DNA from: Siphonodentalium dalli
Lineage: Eukaryota > Mollusca > Scaphopoda > Gadilida > Siphonodentaliidae
Reading direction: 5' to 3'
Length of the DNA stretch: 64,000 nt
Assembly (NCBI GenBank): GCA_032622095.1
Contig: CP136065.1
Span: 38,476,732-38,540,731 of the forward strand
Positions 45,215-56,486 of the stretch are shown piece by piece. The translations under genes were made by a program, and so were the position numbers. The notes beneath the pieces are model-generated. The model worked only from the letters and a program-made list of their open reading frames with translations, was not told where the DNA came from and searched no databases. Numbering within the stretch: the stretch's first letter is position 1; the number at the start of each line of letters is the position of its first letter.

Positions 45215-45800
45215 CTCAATTTGACACGACCAGATTAGCCTTCCTACAATATCCTAAAACAATAACAAAGCTTCTGAAATCATCGGCATAGTCAACAGAA
45301 CTTTCACGAACTTGGACATCGACACTTTCTAATCGCTCTACATAGGCATGGTCAGACCTATCACCCAATACTGTAACTCTGCATGGAACCCACATCACAA
45401 ATATCAAAGCATTGTGTTAGAGAACTAGAAGTTCGTCAAATCAAAACTCTATATATGCTACCGAGGCCGAATGATAAGACTCAATCTGATGTCTTTAAAA
45501 TATGGAATATTTAGAGGAGATCTAATCGAGGTATATAAACTGTTGAATGGTCATTACAAAATCAATGCCTGTGACCTATTAGAAAGACATTCATCAGGAA
45601 GAACAAGAGGACATAATATAACGCTACAGATGCCCATTGTTAACAAGGCCATATGAAAATATTTCTTCACGCAGAGGGTGGTAAATATATAACTGGAACT
45701 CTCTGCCAGACATCGCTGTTGTGGCTCCAGCACTCGATCAATTCAAAATATACATAGACTCATTCTTCTATTATATAAAATACGAGTTCGACGACAAGTA
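45215..45800 (+). pseudogene. Non-LTR retrotransposon reverse transcriptase, C-terminal fragment
   Basis: Broken frames read in order like the C-terminal tail of CR1/L2/jockey-type ORF2. There is an IIGIVNRTF segment, then LYIGMVRPITQYCNSAWNPH (the conserved K.LVRP..EYC...W.P block). Then comes RGDLIEVYKLLNG at about 45512-45550, TRGHNI, and finally FFTQRVV and WNSLPDIAVVAPALDQFK near 45660-45750. At least three stops or frameshifts interrupt it, and the catalytic domain is absent, so it is a 5'-truncated, dead copy. The rest of the 3' end is not delimited. Confidence 0.8.
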
Positions 45801-46190
45801 ATATGTTCAAGTGATTCACAAGTAAATATAGAATGACGATACATATATTTGTAAACAAGCATTGCAAATAATCTTAATGGGACGAAAAGTCGCAAGACTT
45901 GTTCCGTATGATGATGATATGATTGATATAGAACAAACAACTATTATGATGATCGTGTCGTTATTTGTTTAAAATACGTATCAATTGACATATACGCACC
46001 CGTTCCCTCATTAAAATCAACATATTTCGACCATTTTAGGGGACTTCCGCGAATTCGGGGACCTCCGCAAATAAGGACCTACTGAGAATTGTCACAACCG
46101 GAAAAAACCCATTATCTATAAATAAAGCGCCCAGCGAACCATAGCTCTCTAGAATATCTAGGACAGTATGCACCCGAGGGCGTTACTGAT
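45801..46190. other. No recognised feature; possibly 3' UTR of the preceding retrotransposon
   Basis: AT-rich, with ACTATTATGATGATCGTGTC-type sequence. No tail repeat could be identified with confidence. Confidence 0.35.
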
Positions 46191-46198
46191 ATGGGACA

Positions 46199-46330
46199 CA
46201 GGGACGTGGCTAGAGGGTCTACGATGAGGGGTGTCCACCTGCCAACTGCACCCCTTAAAAAAAACCATGCGCCAATAATTGGAGAGCTAATATCAATAAT
46301 AAAAATAAGAAGCATCTATTTTCCCATGTT
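46199..46330. mobile_element. Family X (hAT-type) left-end fragment
   Basis: CAGGGACGTGGCTAGAGGGT followed by GAGGGGTGTCCACCTG matches the left end of the complete copy just downstream. It is truncated after about 130 bp. Confidence 0.65.
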
Positions 46331-46338
46331 CTTCTGAT

Positions 46339-47227
46339 CAGGGACGTGGCTAGATGGTTTTCGTTGGGGGGGGGGTGTCCGCCATGAAGAATTCCAACTG
46401 CACCCCCTTGAATCAGACCAAATACAAGCTTTGCATAATTCCATTTTCACCCCCTTGTACCTCAGTGCTCAGACCTAATAGCCTATATATTCCTAAACCA
46501 TGGCTCTATATACCCGGCATGAGAACATTCAGACATTTGAAGCTGAAAATTGCTTAAATACTAACACATAATGCACAAGGCTACGGGCAAGATACCAGGA
46601 CACACCGGGCCGCCATGGTTGTTATGTCTGGTGTGGAAAAAACATTGAAAACTAAACAAGAAAATCGCAAAATCCTAGCATCTAGGCTGGCCTCAAGATT
46701 CCCTAGTGTTGGAAATTTCAAACCTCATACTCTCCCTTAGGTTGGAAAATTCTCCAACTGATGACCATTTCAGTCCACAGTTTTGACCAATTGTAGTAAA
46801 ATATTGTTTTGTTTATATTGGCCACGAAGGAGGGACCATGACAAACCGGGCCGACCATGGTTCGGCCCGATGCTCGAAAATTTTGAAATCTGAACAAGAA
46901 AATCGCAAAATCCAGGCATCTAGACTAGCCTCAAGCCTTCCTAGAAATGGAAATTTCAAACCTGACACCCCCTAAGGTTGGAAAATTTCCAACTGATGGC
47001 AATTTCAGTCCAAAATTTTGACAAAAAGTAGGAAAATATGCAAAAATTGTTCCAAAAACAATAAATTCCCCAAATAAATTGTTTCAAACTTCAAGAATAT
47101 TTTCAACCTATTGTTGGTGTGAAATTTCCGACTAATGTTGTGTCAGGTATGAAATTTTCAACTGATGAATATATCGAAAAGTTGGGAGGGGGTGAGACAC
47201 CCCGAACCCCCTGTCGACATGGCCCTG
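46339..47227. mobile_element. hAT-type non-autonomous element, family X, complete (889 bp)
   Basis: The left end CAGGGACGTGGCTAG and right end ACATGGCCCTG are imperfect inverted repeats. The element is flanked by exact 8-bp repeats CTTCTGAT (46331-46338 and 47228-47235), as made by hAT transposases. Internally it has two related sub-blocks with ATCGCAAAATCCTAGCATCT / ATCGCAAAATCCAGGCATCT, hairpins around CCGGGCCGACCATGG, and repeated TTGGAAATTTCCAAC-like words. No transposase frame is present. Confidence 0.88.
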
Positions 47228-47235
47228 CTTCTGAT

Positions 47236-47705
47236 ACAGTGGTGATGTTTTTTGGTTGTACAGTTTTTGTTTGAAGATATTTTATTGGTCATCCCAGGTT
47301 TTACTGATCAATTTATTTTCCATATTCGCCCACTGCAGACCGTGTGTCCCTTTAACCATTTGGGCCGTAGCCGAGTTAATAACCATATAGCTCATATCTT
47401 GGACTCATTATCTGAAGTTTGAACGTTTCCCACCAACGAAAATGAATCCTTATGCACATGTATTATCTGTCTGTCGTCTGCTCATATTGTATGACCATCC
47501 CTCCAGATGAAGAATAGACCATTCCAATGTATACTTTTATAACTGATGGGAGACTCCATATGGCACATAAATGGTTCAGACAACGCATTCACAAGAAGGA
47601 CGATGTTTGTGACTATCACGGTGGGGAATCGCGCGGTTTCGAGGTTGGTGAGTACCACGCATTCAAAATGTGCAAACGCATAATATATAAGGAACTGACA
47701 CAAAA
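47236..47705. other. No recognised gene
   Basis: Contains the dispersed ACTGATGGGAGACTCC motif near 47543. Short open frames lack any recognisable domain. Confidence 0.4.
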
Positions 47706-47974
47706 CATAGCATTTTGACTGTTACGAGCATATGCTAGTTTATTTTTCAAACAAGTTGATACCTTATTTGTTCGGAAATACTCAGTATAATATTCTGACC
47801 AAAGAAAAGGCGGATGTTCGTGGAATACGCCAGTCCATACATTTAGGAGAATCCTTCGACTGACAACTTTGGTCAGAATGTTAATCACAAACAACTGTGA
47901 TTTTGGACACAAATGAGGTATCAGCTTGTTTAAAAAAAACATAGCATATGCTCGTAACTGCCAAAAATACTATG
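47706..47974. mobile_element. MITE with TTACGAGCATATGCTA termini
   Basis: CATAGCATTTTGACTGTTAC... and AGTTGATACCT on the left are mirrored at 47907-47974, where GCATATGCTCGTAACTGCC is followed by AAAAATACTATG. Inner blocks TTCTGACCAAAG / CTTTGGTCAGAA also pair. Confidence 0.85.
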
Positions 47975-48609
47975 TAATATATCATTATCCTAGTTTATTA
48001 CCCTTTCCTCGTTTCTGGTCGCGTTTGAGATCGCCTCGGCCATTTTGAATGCGTGATACTCATCAATTCGAAACCACCTGATTCCCCACCGTCGATATAG
48101 CTCTACTCCACATGTATGCGCGGTATTGATTAAAAAAATGCTGTAAAATTGTCGAGGAGTAACCTTGATGGGAGACAGGAGTGGTTCGTTTTATGCGGAA
48201 CACGACCATGTCTGGTCCCTGTTGTCTTCTCTGTTGAAAAATGGCTGTCATTTCAGCGAGAATTGTCACCGTCAACCATCACAATGATGTCTCTTGACAA
48301 TAGAATAAAATGTATTACTCTGCATGGGAGTGCGTGCCGCGGTTAAAATTTTGACGTGGGTGGAAAAGTCGCACCGCGCGGAATAACATTATACTTCAAG
48401 TTCATTACCTTTGGTAGCATAACCCAGAAACCTCATTTAAATGTCACGTTGTCCGCCCCCACTGGTTTATATAAACCTCGTAGATAGCGGCACCACAGCC
48501 GGGCGGGGCGGGGTGAAGTGCGCGGGGTTTCGTGGCGGAAGCGGTATTGTTTGTTGTCAAATTGTTGGGGTTGTCTCAATTTGGTTGTGGCGGCGGGAGG
48601 GGAGGGGTT
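47975..48609. other. No recognised gene
   Basis: GC-richer around 48490-48610 with GGGCGGGGCGGGGTG, GC-box-like. No adjacent coding frame supports a promoter call. Confidence 0.35.
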
Positions 48610-49113
48610 TGGGTTTCGATGACACCAAGTGAGAATTTCAAAATACAACCCCTTGAACCGGACCAAAACTCCCAAGTTCTGGAAATTTACACCTCCTTAA
48701 TTTGAATTTTCCAACATGTATCTCAGGCTAGGAAAATGGGAAAATACTCGACTTTTGGTCTAAAAGCAACTAATTTCCTACTAATTTCATACTAATTACT
48801 ACTTGAGAAAATCCAGCAATCAGAACAATACGCCCTTGCTGTCACTAACTCACGGCCATATTGGATCCACCAGGTCCGGTTCCGTGGTTTTAGTGCCACA
48901 GGTCAAAGTTCTGGAGTAGCATTCCATATATGGAAGTCATGAATAATTCAAAAGCGCCATATTTACAATTGCTACTCCAGAACTTTTACCTGTTGACTAA
49001 AACCACGGAACCGGGACTGGAAGAATATCCGAAACCACGGAACGGAGCTGGATGAATCCAATACAGCCGCTACCCAGTGGTTGGTGAGACACACAACTCC
49101 CTGTCGCCACGTC
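48610..49113. mobile_element. Family X (hAT-type) right-part copy, interrupted by hairpin MITE
   Basis: Family words (CCTTGAACCGGACC, TTCCAACATGTATC, TTTTGGTCTAAAAGC) precede the MITE, and ACTCCCTGTCGCCACGTCCCT (right terminus) follows it. The left end is unclear. Confidence 0.5.
48843..49079. mobile_element. Hairpin MITE family H, copy 3
   Basis: Runs from CACTAACTCACGGCCATATT to ...CCGCTACCCAGTG, with AAGTTCTGGAGTAGCATT mirrored inside. A terminal block is duplicated on the right (CGAAACCACGGAACGGAGCT after CCACGGAACCGGGACTGG). Confidence 0.82.
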
Positions 49114-49130
49114 CCTCGCCGCAGCTCAAA

Positions 49131-49520
49131 TAGCCCAAATGAAGCTGCAACAGCCTAAATTATCTTGGGTCTGTCTCAATAGAACCATACACATATGGAT
49201 ATCATTGGAACCGACTCATTGGCCACATTGTGATAGTTACAGTTATGCCCTGTGCCAATGCATTCTCTTATATAGGTCGCCATAGGTCGCCTCGAATATA
49301 TAAGAGAATGCATTTACCATTTTTTCTTACATTCTTTAACAATTTAATAAAATTTTTCTTACATTTTTTATAATATTTTTTCTACATTCTTTGACAATTT
49401 TATCATTTTAATATGTGTTAAGCCAATGCATTCTCTTATATATGCGAGGCGACCTATGGTCGACTCGCATATATAAGAGAATGCATTGGCACAGGGCCGT
49501 TTTGTTGGGTAAAGGGTTAA
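49131..49520. mobile_element. TTAA MITE family T1, copy 4, left end truncated
   Basis: Starts inside the left arm (AAATGAAGCTGCAACAGCCT) and has a shortened first hairpin. The second hairpin is intact and the right end is TGTTGGGTAAAGGGTTAA. The spacer is expanded with extra TTTCTTACATT words. Confidence 0.85.
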
Positions 49521-50925
49521 TTTTGTCACTAATACACAGTTCAAGAGAGTAACAATAATTTAGTGGAATGATACCTTAAAAAGTAACACTTTCTTCATAA
49601 ATACTCATTGACGAGTAGTTCCATCACGAAATGTTCAAATAATAAGTTCCGAATACTATGCCGTTTTTTTAGTAAGGGTTAGAGCACACAAAATTTTCTT
49701 TACCAAAATCAATCGAGTCGAAGACGAGATTTATTCTGGTAAAGAACTATTCGCGTGCTCTGACCGACTTAGAGCACAATTGATCCAACATAATGCAATC
49801 AACTGGAAATGTGCCGTTGAGCTTGTTTTGACCACGACGCGATTGGACACAGTAGCCGGTTAGCCACGCCCAACAACGTGATTAACATGCACTGATCGCC
49901 GATGAATGTGAATATATATGTACGAAACAACACGGACTGGTCCCACTTTGAAGCGCCCGTGCGATTTGTCTGTTATGAGTTGCGTGTGCCTAACAATGGG
50001 ATAATCACTGAACTATTCCTTCGCCAACCTTGGGAATTGGTGTGCTTTACCAACAATCAGGGAACGATTGTGACAATGGGATTGTGCTCTAAAATTTATT
50101 ATTTGAATATTTCCCATCCATAAATAAATAGAAATTATTGTGTACGTTTATTCTCTGCTTTGTATGCATGTTTGTCTTCTGCTTAACACATCTTCTGGTG
50201 AATAATAGACTATTGCAACATAAACTTTATGATTGAATGGGAGAATCTATCCAGTAAAGCACAGATTAATTTGTCCAATCTGGTCCACATAGCCTATCGA
50301 TTGTTACAAGCCTACAACTGGCGTATGTTTATATAGACACCCGAGTCAGATTTGTACCCTATATCAACATAACTAGAAAAAAAGTTAACATACGCTCATC
50401 CTACGCAAAATAGGCAAGCATTGATAGAGTCATGGACTCATGAAACCACGTAATTCTTTTCTATTTGAATTCCACCGAACATGCATCTAAGTGTGTGTTG
50501 GAATATGTATTATTGGGTGTCAACAAACGGTCAACCATCTTGACAAATAGTTGACGATTCAAACACAGAAAACAGACCAAGATCGAGGACGGGGACCTAT
50601 CTATATGCTCGAAATTTTTGCAAAATATCACGCCTGACAATTTCAACATTAATCTATTAATCTATATCTATATTTGCGAATGTATGTATGTCTGTCTGTG
50701 GTCTATAGAAATTCACAGGGGACCATCCAGATAATTAAATTATTTTGTTAAACATAATATGATGTTAACACCTTTATCCCTCAACCAATCTGTCTGAAAA
50801 TGGAACTATTTTAATATGCACAAGCTCGTTGCCATGGTTGTGCTTGGGTATACAAATTTGCTCTCTGTACCCTTCTTTCGAGTTGAGTTATGGTCCAACT
50901 GAGCGGAGCATATAACAAACAGAAC
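49521..50925. other. No recognised gene
   Basis: Weak inverted motif TTAGAGCACAAT near 49769 and ATTGTGCTCTAA near 50083 could bound a decayed MITE. The dispersed GAATGGGAGAATCT motif lies near 50235. Nothing stronger. Confidence 0.35.
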
Positions 50926-51076
50926 ATCTACACTTTTTTTGGTTGGACATGGTAATTAAATCATTCGTGATGACAAAAAAATGAATTTCCACTCGTGACA
51001 GAGCCACTCGTGGAAATTCATTTTTTTTGGTCATCACTCATGAGATAATTCCCATATCCAACCAAAAAGTGTAGAA
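50926..51076. repeat. Hairpin, about 60-bp arms
   Basis: TCTACACTTTTTTTGGTTGG... and the inner ATGAATTTCCACTCGTGAC / CCACTCGTGGAAATTCAT pair with each other. The loop is a few bases around AGAGC. Probably a MITE of unknown family. Confidence 0.85.
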
Positions 51077-51604
51077 ATCCTCTATATATCCTATACTCAT
51101 GCTGATTTATTTCAATCGGATATTTACTATACGTCCGCGCATCTGTCAGAGTGAGTTAATAGTCCGCCCCGTAAATACCAACATTACATTTATTAATACA
51201 AGTTATTGATTGACGGCTTTGGCTAAATGAAGTTAATAATTAAAAAAGTCTCTAACATTCATTGTATCGAGTACCCGTAAGGGTTTTGAAGAGAACTGTC
51301 TATATATAATGAACACCCTATAGCGTCTTTGGAATTTCATTGCATACACTACATTATGTTACAAACAACTCCGGGACACTGGCTTTGTTATCGTTTCTTC
51401 CTTTCTTTACCCAAAAAAATCGAAAACAAATCGAAAGAGTTCAAACGGCGTCCTTGTGTCTTGTGAGTGTCGTCTAGAGGGAAACCAAAGGACTTTTTAA
51501 TTATGTTGAAATTCGATAATATCTTAGAACACCTGAACAATGCCAAGCTTTACATACATTTAAGAGGACTCATTTGGGGAGACCTCAGTTCATCGACCTC
51601 CTAA
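51077..51604. other. Possible further retrotransposon debris
   Basis: Around 51390-51480 a broken frame reads QKNRKQIERVQTASLCLV, like the block after the reverse transcriptase thumb in LINE proteins. Not extended enough to call firmly. Confidence 0.3.
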
Positions 51605-51878
51605 ATTTCGACATGCACGCATACAAAAACTAACGATTTCATATATAAATAATGTTTTCACTGAAGGATTCATGCCCATAATAACGAAGCATACAATAAT
51701 AACAAGAGCTCTTTGCTACCCTAATTGATCACATCTATACCAACAAAGTACAAGATATATATAGTCACAAAACATGGATAATTACCTGCGATATTTCCGA
51801 TCATTTCGGCATATTTTTCACTGAAGCGAACACTATTACGAATCCATTCAGTAGATCAACACTTGTTTGCAAAAGGGC
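51605..51878 (+). pseudogene. LINE endonuclease fragment, cut by a TTAA MITE
   Basis: Two overlapping frames read FMPIITKHTIITRA and then ATLIDHIYTNK...DISDHFGIFF. These are conserved blocks of the apurinic-type endonuclease of CR1/L2/jockey LINEs, including the SDH motif with its catalytic His. A one-base frameshift separates them. The sequence stops at 51879, where a T1-type MITE begins. Confidence 0.8.
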
Positions 51879-52165
51879 TTAACCCTTTACCCAAACAGGA
51901 GGGCCCTGTGCCAATGCATTCTCTTATATATTCCAAGCTTCATAAAAATTATAAAATTGTTAAAGAATGTAAGACAAAATGGTAAAAAGTGTTAAAAAAA
52001 GATTTTTTTTAGGCCAATGCATTCTCTTATATATGCGAGGCAACCTATGGTCGACTCGCATATATAAGAGAATGCATTGGCACAGGGCATAACTATAACC
52101 ATCACAATGTGGTCAATGAGCCGGTTCCAATGATATCCATATGTGTATGGTTTTATTGATTTCTC
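51879..52165. mobile_element. TTAA MITE family T1, copy 5, inverted and truncated
   Basis: Begins TTAACCCTTTACCCAAACA, then a damaged hairpin and an intact hairpin. It continues with the inner segment (CACAATGTGGTCAATGAGCC, TCCAATGATATCC) that in other copies lies near the opposite end. The distal TIR is missing. Confidence 0.85.
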
Positions 52166-52281
52166 GATTGCTGGTCCTATTCTTTGTAATTGCCTCCCAT
52201 ATAAACTAATGCATGTGTCTGGAACAGATTGACAAATTCAAATCGGACCTTAAGACATTCCTTTTTACAGACGCTTAGGTA
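52166..52281 (+). pseudogene. LINE ORF2 extreme C-terminus fragment
   Basis: SIAGPILCNCLPYKL (canonical ...GP.LWNSLP..L) is followed after a frameshift by QIDKFKSDLKTFLFTDA and a stop. This is the conserved C-terminal tail of L2/CR1-like ORF2 proteins. It may belong to the same insertion as 51605-51878, with the middle deleted or replaced by the MITE. Confidence 0.72.
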
Positions 52282-53640
52282 GCATTACGCGATTTCACGG
52301 GTTGTAGGGTGTCTGAAAAATAGAAAAATAAGTATCTGGGGGGCATAACAGCTCTGGGGGGCATAACAGCTCTGGGGGGCATAACAGCCATGCAGTGTAG
52401 CCTGTGTTAAATATGTATTTACTGGTTTGAAGGTCTAATTATTTTACAAAACTGGGAAAGTTGTCAAAAAAGTTAAAAATTTGGATACGCAACAGGGTTT
52501 TCGTATTCACTTGAGGCCAACTCTGTGTTATTGGTTACAGGAAAATAGCCCGATTTCTCTCCCCTGAATTCTGTCATCTGGGCTCGTAAGACATTTTTTT
52601 CAAATTGATACGATAACTTTTTTTCTATTTTAAATATTTCTCAGCTCTAACATAGCTCCATCAGGTGGACGAAGCTTATTTATTAAAATATTTGCTCTAA
52701 CATGATCTGTTTTTGGGTTGAAAATGGTCAATTTGAGTCAAAAAATTTATAAAATTGAGCGCTTTGTGTGTGCAAACCAAGGGGCATAACTCAATAATAA
52801 ATTGTACGAAGAAGCTAAAGTACAGACAAATGATTACACCTAAAATTTCTGTAGAAATTAAAACATGCTTGATGGGACCTATGCCAAAGATAATGGCTCA
52901 GCGTTGATTTGAAGTACAGTACCCACTCCCAGGTTGGCAAAATTGCTGGAAATCGTGTACTGCTACCTTACATCTCCAAAACCCTTAATCTACCATACAC
53001 TTCTTAAGTGTTATATCCATACCGGAATGTAGTGTTTTACGACTGAGTTTTATTGGGATATATGCTCATTACTCTCATGCACACGACTTAGTTACATTTT
53101 ATTTGGTATTTTCATTTATTGTCCTCAGTTATAGATTTTAGTAATATGTCACAGACAGTCACACCCGCGTGGTTTTATTGTCTGGTTATATAAGTAGCAG
53201 GTATTTGCTCTCTATTTGATTTTAATGTCCAAATCGATGTGATTTTTACCTTTTTTTTCATTCCTTATTTAGATCTTAGTTGTCACACGCGCGTGGTCGA
53301 ATTTGTGTTTCTGTTTTATATCCGCTTCCATGTGATCTTAACTATTTCCGTTTCATACGGCTCAGGGTTTAATAATCGCACGAAATTTGTTAGAGATTAC
53401 TTCCAAATTATTCTCCCACTGATTTGTATATATTCTCACATCCGCAACCTGTTTCCTTTGCCATAATTATAATTTTAAACTGTTAACACCGTTATGATTG
53501 ATTGTTTATTTGCAAAGCCAACATTTAAGTTGGAACATAGCCAAACATATATACATATATACAAACAAACAATTTATACAAACAATTTATACGTTAGCAA
53601 TTATCATATCACACTTCCGTAACAAATTCACCATAATATA
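52282..53640. other. AT-rich spacer with short 18-bp triplication
   Basis: TCTGGGGGGCATAACAGC occurs three times in tandem (52336-52391). The rest has no supported gene; it may include retrotransposon 3' UTR. Confidence 0.45.
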
Positions 53641-53698
53641 ATGACTATACACATACGATTCATAATTATGCAATTTCCAATTTATGGATGTGTCTCAT

Positions 53699-53800
53699 AT
53701 TATATATATATACACACATACATATATATATACATATGTATATACAGATTGTATACAAACATGCATACACATACATATATACATACATATATATATAATT
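53699..53800. repeat. TA/CATA-rich microsatellite
   Basis: ATATATATATACACACATAC and related words. It lies just beyond the 3' end of the minus-strand retrotransposon and may be its tail. Confidence 0.85.
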
Positions 53801-53941
53801 CATCTGTATATCTAATAGTATATTAAGAAATCTTTTTCAATGCCAATTTAATAAATATGCTCAGTCTTTTCAGAACGCTCATGTTTTCAAGAGAAAGTAG
53901 TCCATGGAATTTATTGCGGTTCGGATTATCACAGTAATATT

Positions 53942-55945
53942 TTAGAATATATAATTCGCGTCAGTTTTCAGCTCTTGGCATATGATCATAAAATTGTACT
54001 CATCACATGGGCTATTGCTGCACAAAACACAGTTTAAATTATTATTATCTTTTCCTTTCGTCCATCTATTATTTTCAACTGGCAATTTATGGTTTGATCT
54101 TCGTATTTTCAGTAAGAAGTTAGATAAATGGGCTGGCAAATATACTAGATATCGATTCATTTTAATCGAGTTCTTTATGTTGCTGTAGAATATAGCTCTG
54201 GTAGATGAGGACGACTTTAGACTGTCGAAAAGATTACGTTCATAATTTTCAATCAGTTTACTTTTTATGTATCTTAACGCTGTTTTGCTTAGCGATGACT
54301 GACTTGACCAAATGTGGTCCATGTTTACTTCGTGAAGGATCCCTTCCACAAATCTAATCCATTTGATCTTGTCTTGTAATAAGATATCGTCTTCATGTAC
54401 ATACCTCAATAAAAGAAATATGTTCTTTGCTAGTTCTGACCCATCATGACTTACTAGCTTTGACCAATACGATAGTGCTCTATATTTTATTTCTATTAAT
54501 ATCGGATGCCTTCCAAGTTCTGCATATACCATATAATTAGGTGTACTCGATTTCATTGAAGTTATTATTTTACAAAACTTAAGGTGGAGCGTCTCTAGGG
54601 CCTGTATTCTTTCGAAACACCAGACCTCACTTCCGTATAGCATAATTGGCAGAATCATACAATCAAATAGTTTCAGCGAAATATCGATAGCTAACTTGAG
54701 TTTGCGAATTTTGTTCAATAAACCATACATTGCCTTTGTCGCAGTATTTGTGGTACTCTTTAAAGACTGACAAAATCTCCCATTGTAAAAAAATTGAATC
54801 CCAAGGTATTTTAATTCTTTTACAATTTGTATTTCCTGCCCTCTGTATGTGAACACAGGAACATTTCTTGGTAACTTGTTCGCGGAGATGATTGTTTTGG
54901 TCTTATTAATGTTCACTTCAAGTTTCCAAGCTTCAGCGTAATCAGCGAAGGCTAAAAGTGCGCGGTTCATATTATCCTCTGAATATGATAAAATGACAGT
55001 GTCATCTGCATATAATAGGCACAGTATATCGATGTAACATCCTAAATGCTCAAAATATTTTTCGTTTATAAAATTCAGATTTTCTATAACACAATCATCC
55101 AAAAAGCACTGTAAATCGTTCACGAATAGTGAAAATAAGAAAGGTGACATTGTTTCACCTTGAAATAAACCTACCTTGCTCACGAAAAAGTCTGACTGTG
55201 AGTTACAATTTTTCACGCATAATTTAATATTCGTATACATGCTTCTTATTACCCGCAAAATCTTACCGTTTATATCTGATCTCAGCAATTTGAGCCATAG
55301 CGCATCTCTCCAAACAGTATCAAAAGCTTTGCGGAAATCAATAAACGTACAGTATAGTTTCCATCCGCTCTGAAGATATATATTTATCAATGCATGTAGT
55401 ATAAATATATTATCAACAGTGGAGTGGCTTTTGCGAAATCCGGTTTGTGACTTACTAATTAAATCAATATCCTCTGCAAATGAGGTCAATCGGTTATTTA
55501 AAACGGAGGTAAACAGTTTTGCTAAACAGCTTAAAAGTGTGATACCTCGGTAAGAGTCTGGCATATTTGGATCACCCGACCCCTTATAAATGGGCTGTAT
55601 TAGACCAACTGCCCAATCTTGGGGAAATAATCCACTATTTAGGATCAGGTTGAAAAGACGAACGCATATGGGCATCATCTCATTTACTGAAGCCTTAATA
55701 TATTCGTTAATTATTTTATCAGTACCTCCGGCCTTGCAATTTTTCAGCTTCCCTATGGTACTATAAATTTCTTCCTCATATATGGGGTTATTTAGATATG
55801 ACTCGTCGTTCTCGTCGAACTCCATATCTACAATGTCACACATATCAGAGTCGTCTATTTTATCATTTAGCGTCTTAAAATATTCTCCAAAGGTTTCAAT
55901 ATTTATTTTTGTTTTCCTCTTTTTGGGCTGCTTATCAGCGCACAT
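53942..55945 (-). CDS. LINE ORF2: reverse transcriptase domain and C-terminal Cys motif
   Basis: The frame has 667 codons without a stop. Reverse transcriptase motifs appear in order: SYRGITLLSCLAKLF (131-145), QTGFRKSHST (167-176), FIDFRKAFDTVW (201-212) with Asp203, FQGETMSP (261-268), and the catalytic LYADDTVIL (311-319) with Asp314-Asp315. WKLEVNINKTK (340-350) and LKYLGI (378-383) follow. A thumb region with YGSEVW (437-442) comes next. Near the C-terminus CVLC...C...C (639, 642, 647 and 656) resembles the zinc-knuckle-like tail of several LINE clades. Both catalytic aspartates are kept. Met1 is arbitrary: the frame is open upstream to about 56026, where one extra A disrupts continuity with the linker. 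Clade not assigned. It would copy the element's RNA at a nicked target if complete. Confidence 0.92.
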   Translation of the reverse strand: MCADKQPKKRKTKINIETFGEYFKTLNDKIDDSDMCDIVDMEFDENDESYLNNPIYEEEIYSTIGKLKNCKAGGTDKIINEYIKASVNEMMPICVRLFNLILNSGLFPQDWAVGLIQPIYKGSGDPNMPDSYRGITLLSCLAKLFTSVLNNRLTSFAEDIDLISKSQTGFRKSHSTVDNIFILHALINIYLQSGWKLYCTFIDFRKAFDTVWRDALWLKLLRSDINGKILRVIRSMYTNIKLCVKNCNSQSDFFVSKVGLFQGETMSPFLFSLFVNDLQCFLDDCVIENLNFINEKYFEHLGCYIDILCLLYADDTVILSYSEDNMNRALLAFADYAEAWKLEVNINKTKTIISANKLPRNVPVFTYRGQEIQIVKELKYLGIQFFYNGRFCQSLKSTTNTATKAMYGLLNKIRKLKLAIDISLKLFDCMILPIMLYGSEVWCFERIQALETLHLKFCKIITSMKSSTPNYMVYAELGRHPILIEIKYRALSYWSKLVSHDGSELAKNIFLLLRYVHEDDILLQDKIKWIRFVEGILHEVNMDHIWSSQSSLSKTALRYIKSKLIENYERNLFDSLKSSSSTRAIFYSNIKNSIKMNRYLVYLPAHLSNFLLKIRRSNHKLPVENNRWTKGKDNNNLNCVLCSNSPCDEYNFMIICQELKTDANYIF

Positions 55946-56015
55946 TGAGTCGAGTTTGTCCCAGAAAGACTTACCCGAATTCTTACATAGTTCCCTGAGC
56001 TCGGCTATTTCAGAC

Positions 56016-56486
56016 TCACGTGATTGTTTGATTTTTTTTATCCATCACTTGTCTGTATTTTACACTGGCGTCTTTCAAAATTGCCTTGTTATAATCAGAT
56101 TTGTTCAAATCGTATTGATGCTTGATACCATTGAAGTAATTTCTTGCTTCTCGACATTCATTATCGAACCAAGATTTGTTCTGGTGCACCTTTTCCCGCT
56201 TATTAGATTTCGACCGATAGGTTCCCAGTGTGCGATTGGCCGCTGACTTCAATGAACGTACTACATGTCCACAAAGTTCGTCGACATCTGACTGGGTGAC
56301 ATTGGCGTCCCTCTCTAAAGTGTCGAACACACAAAGAATAACATTAATCATATTGCGGTCAATATTGCTAGAGAAATATGTCCCCTTCTGTGGGTCCCAC
56401 CGTTTTATTCTGGCATCAATGTGTGCCGATATGGGTATGTCATCAACATCACTTTCTCGAGACACTATTGGTGTCTTTAAATTCAA
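56016..56486 (-). pseudogene. LINE ORF2 linker region, frameshifted from the RT frame
   Basis: This 156-codon frame (starting MNLKTPIVS) is rich in charged helices and includes NKSWFDNECREARNYFNGIK, typical of the segment between endonuclease and RT domains (W.d.eC...r..f). It ends at a run of eight A (GATAAAAAAAATC). Removing one A joins it to the RT frame through IKQSRESEIAELREL. The shift is therefore one inserted base in a homopolymer. The preceding open sequence (DLFSDIHGALHLVL) suggests the element originally continued upstream. Confidence 0.8.

Noticed and set aside
56020-56045. Programmed frameshift at A8 in the LINE
   Set aside because: The downstream frame requires a +1 shift, whereas A-rich slippery sites usually direct -1. 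A one-base insertion is simpler.
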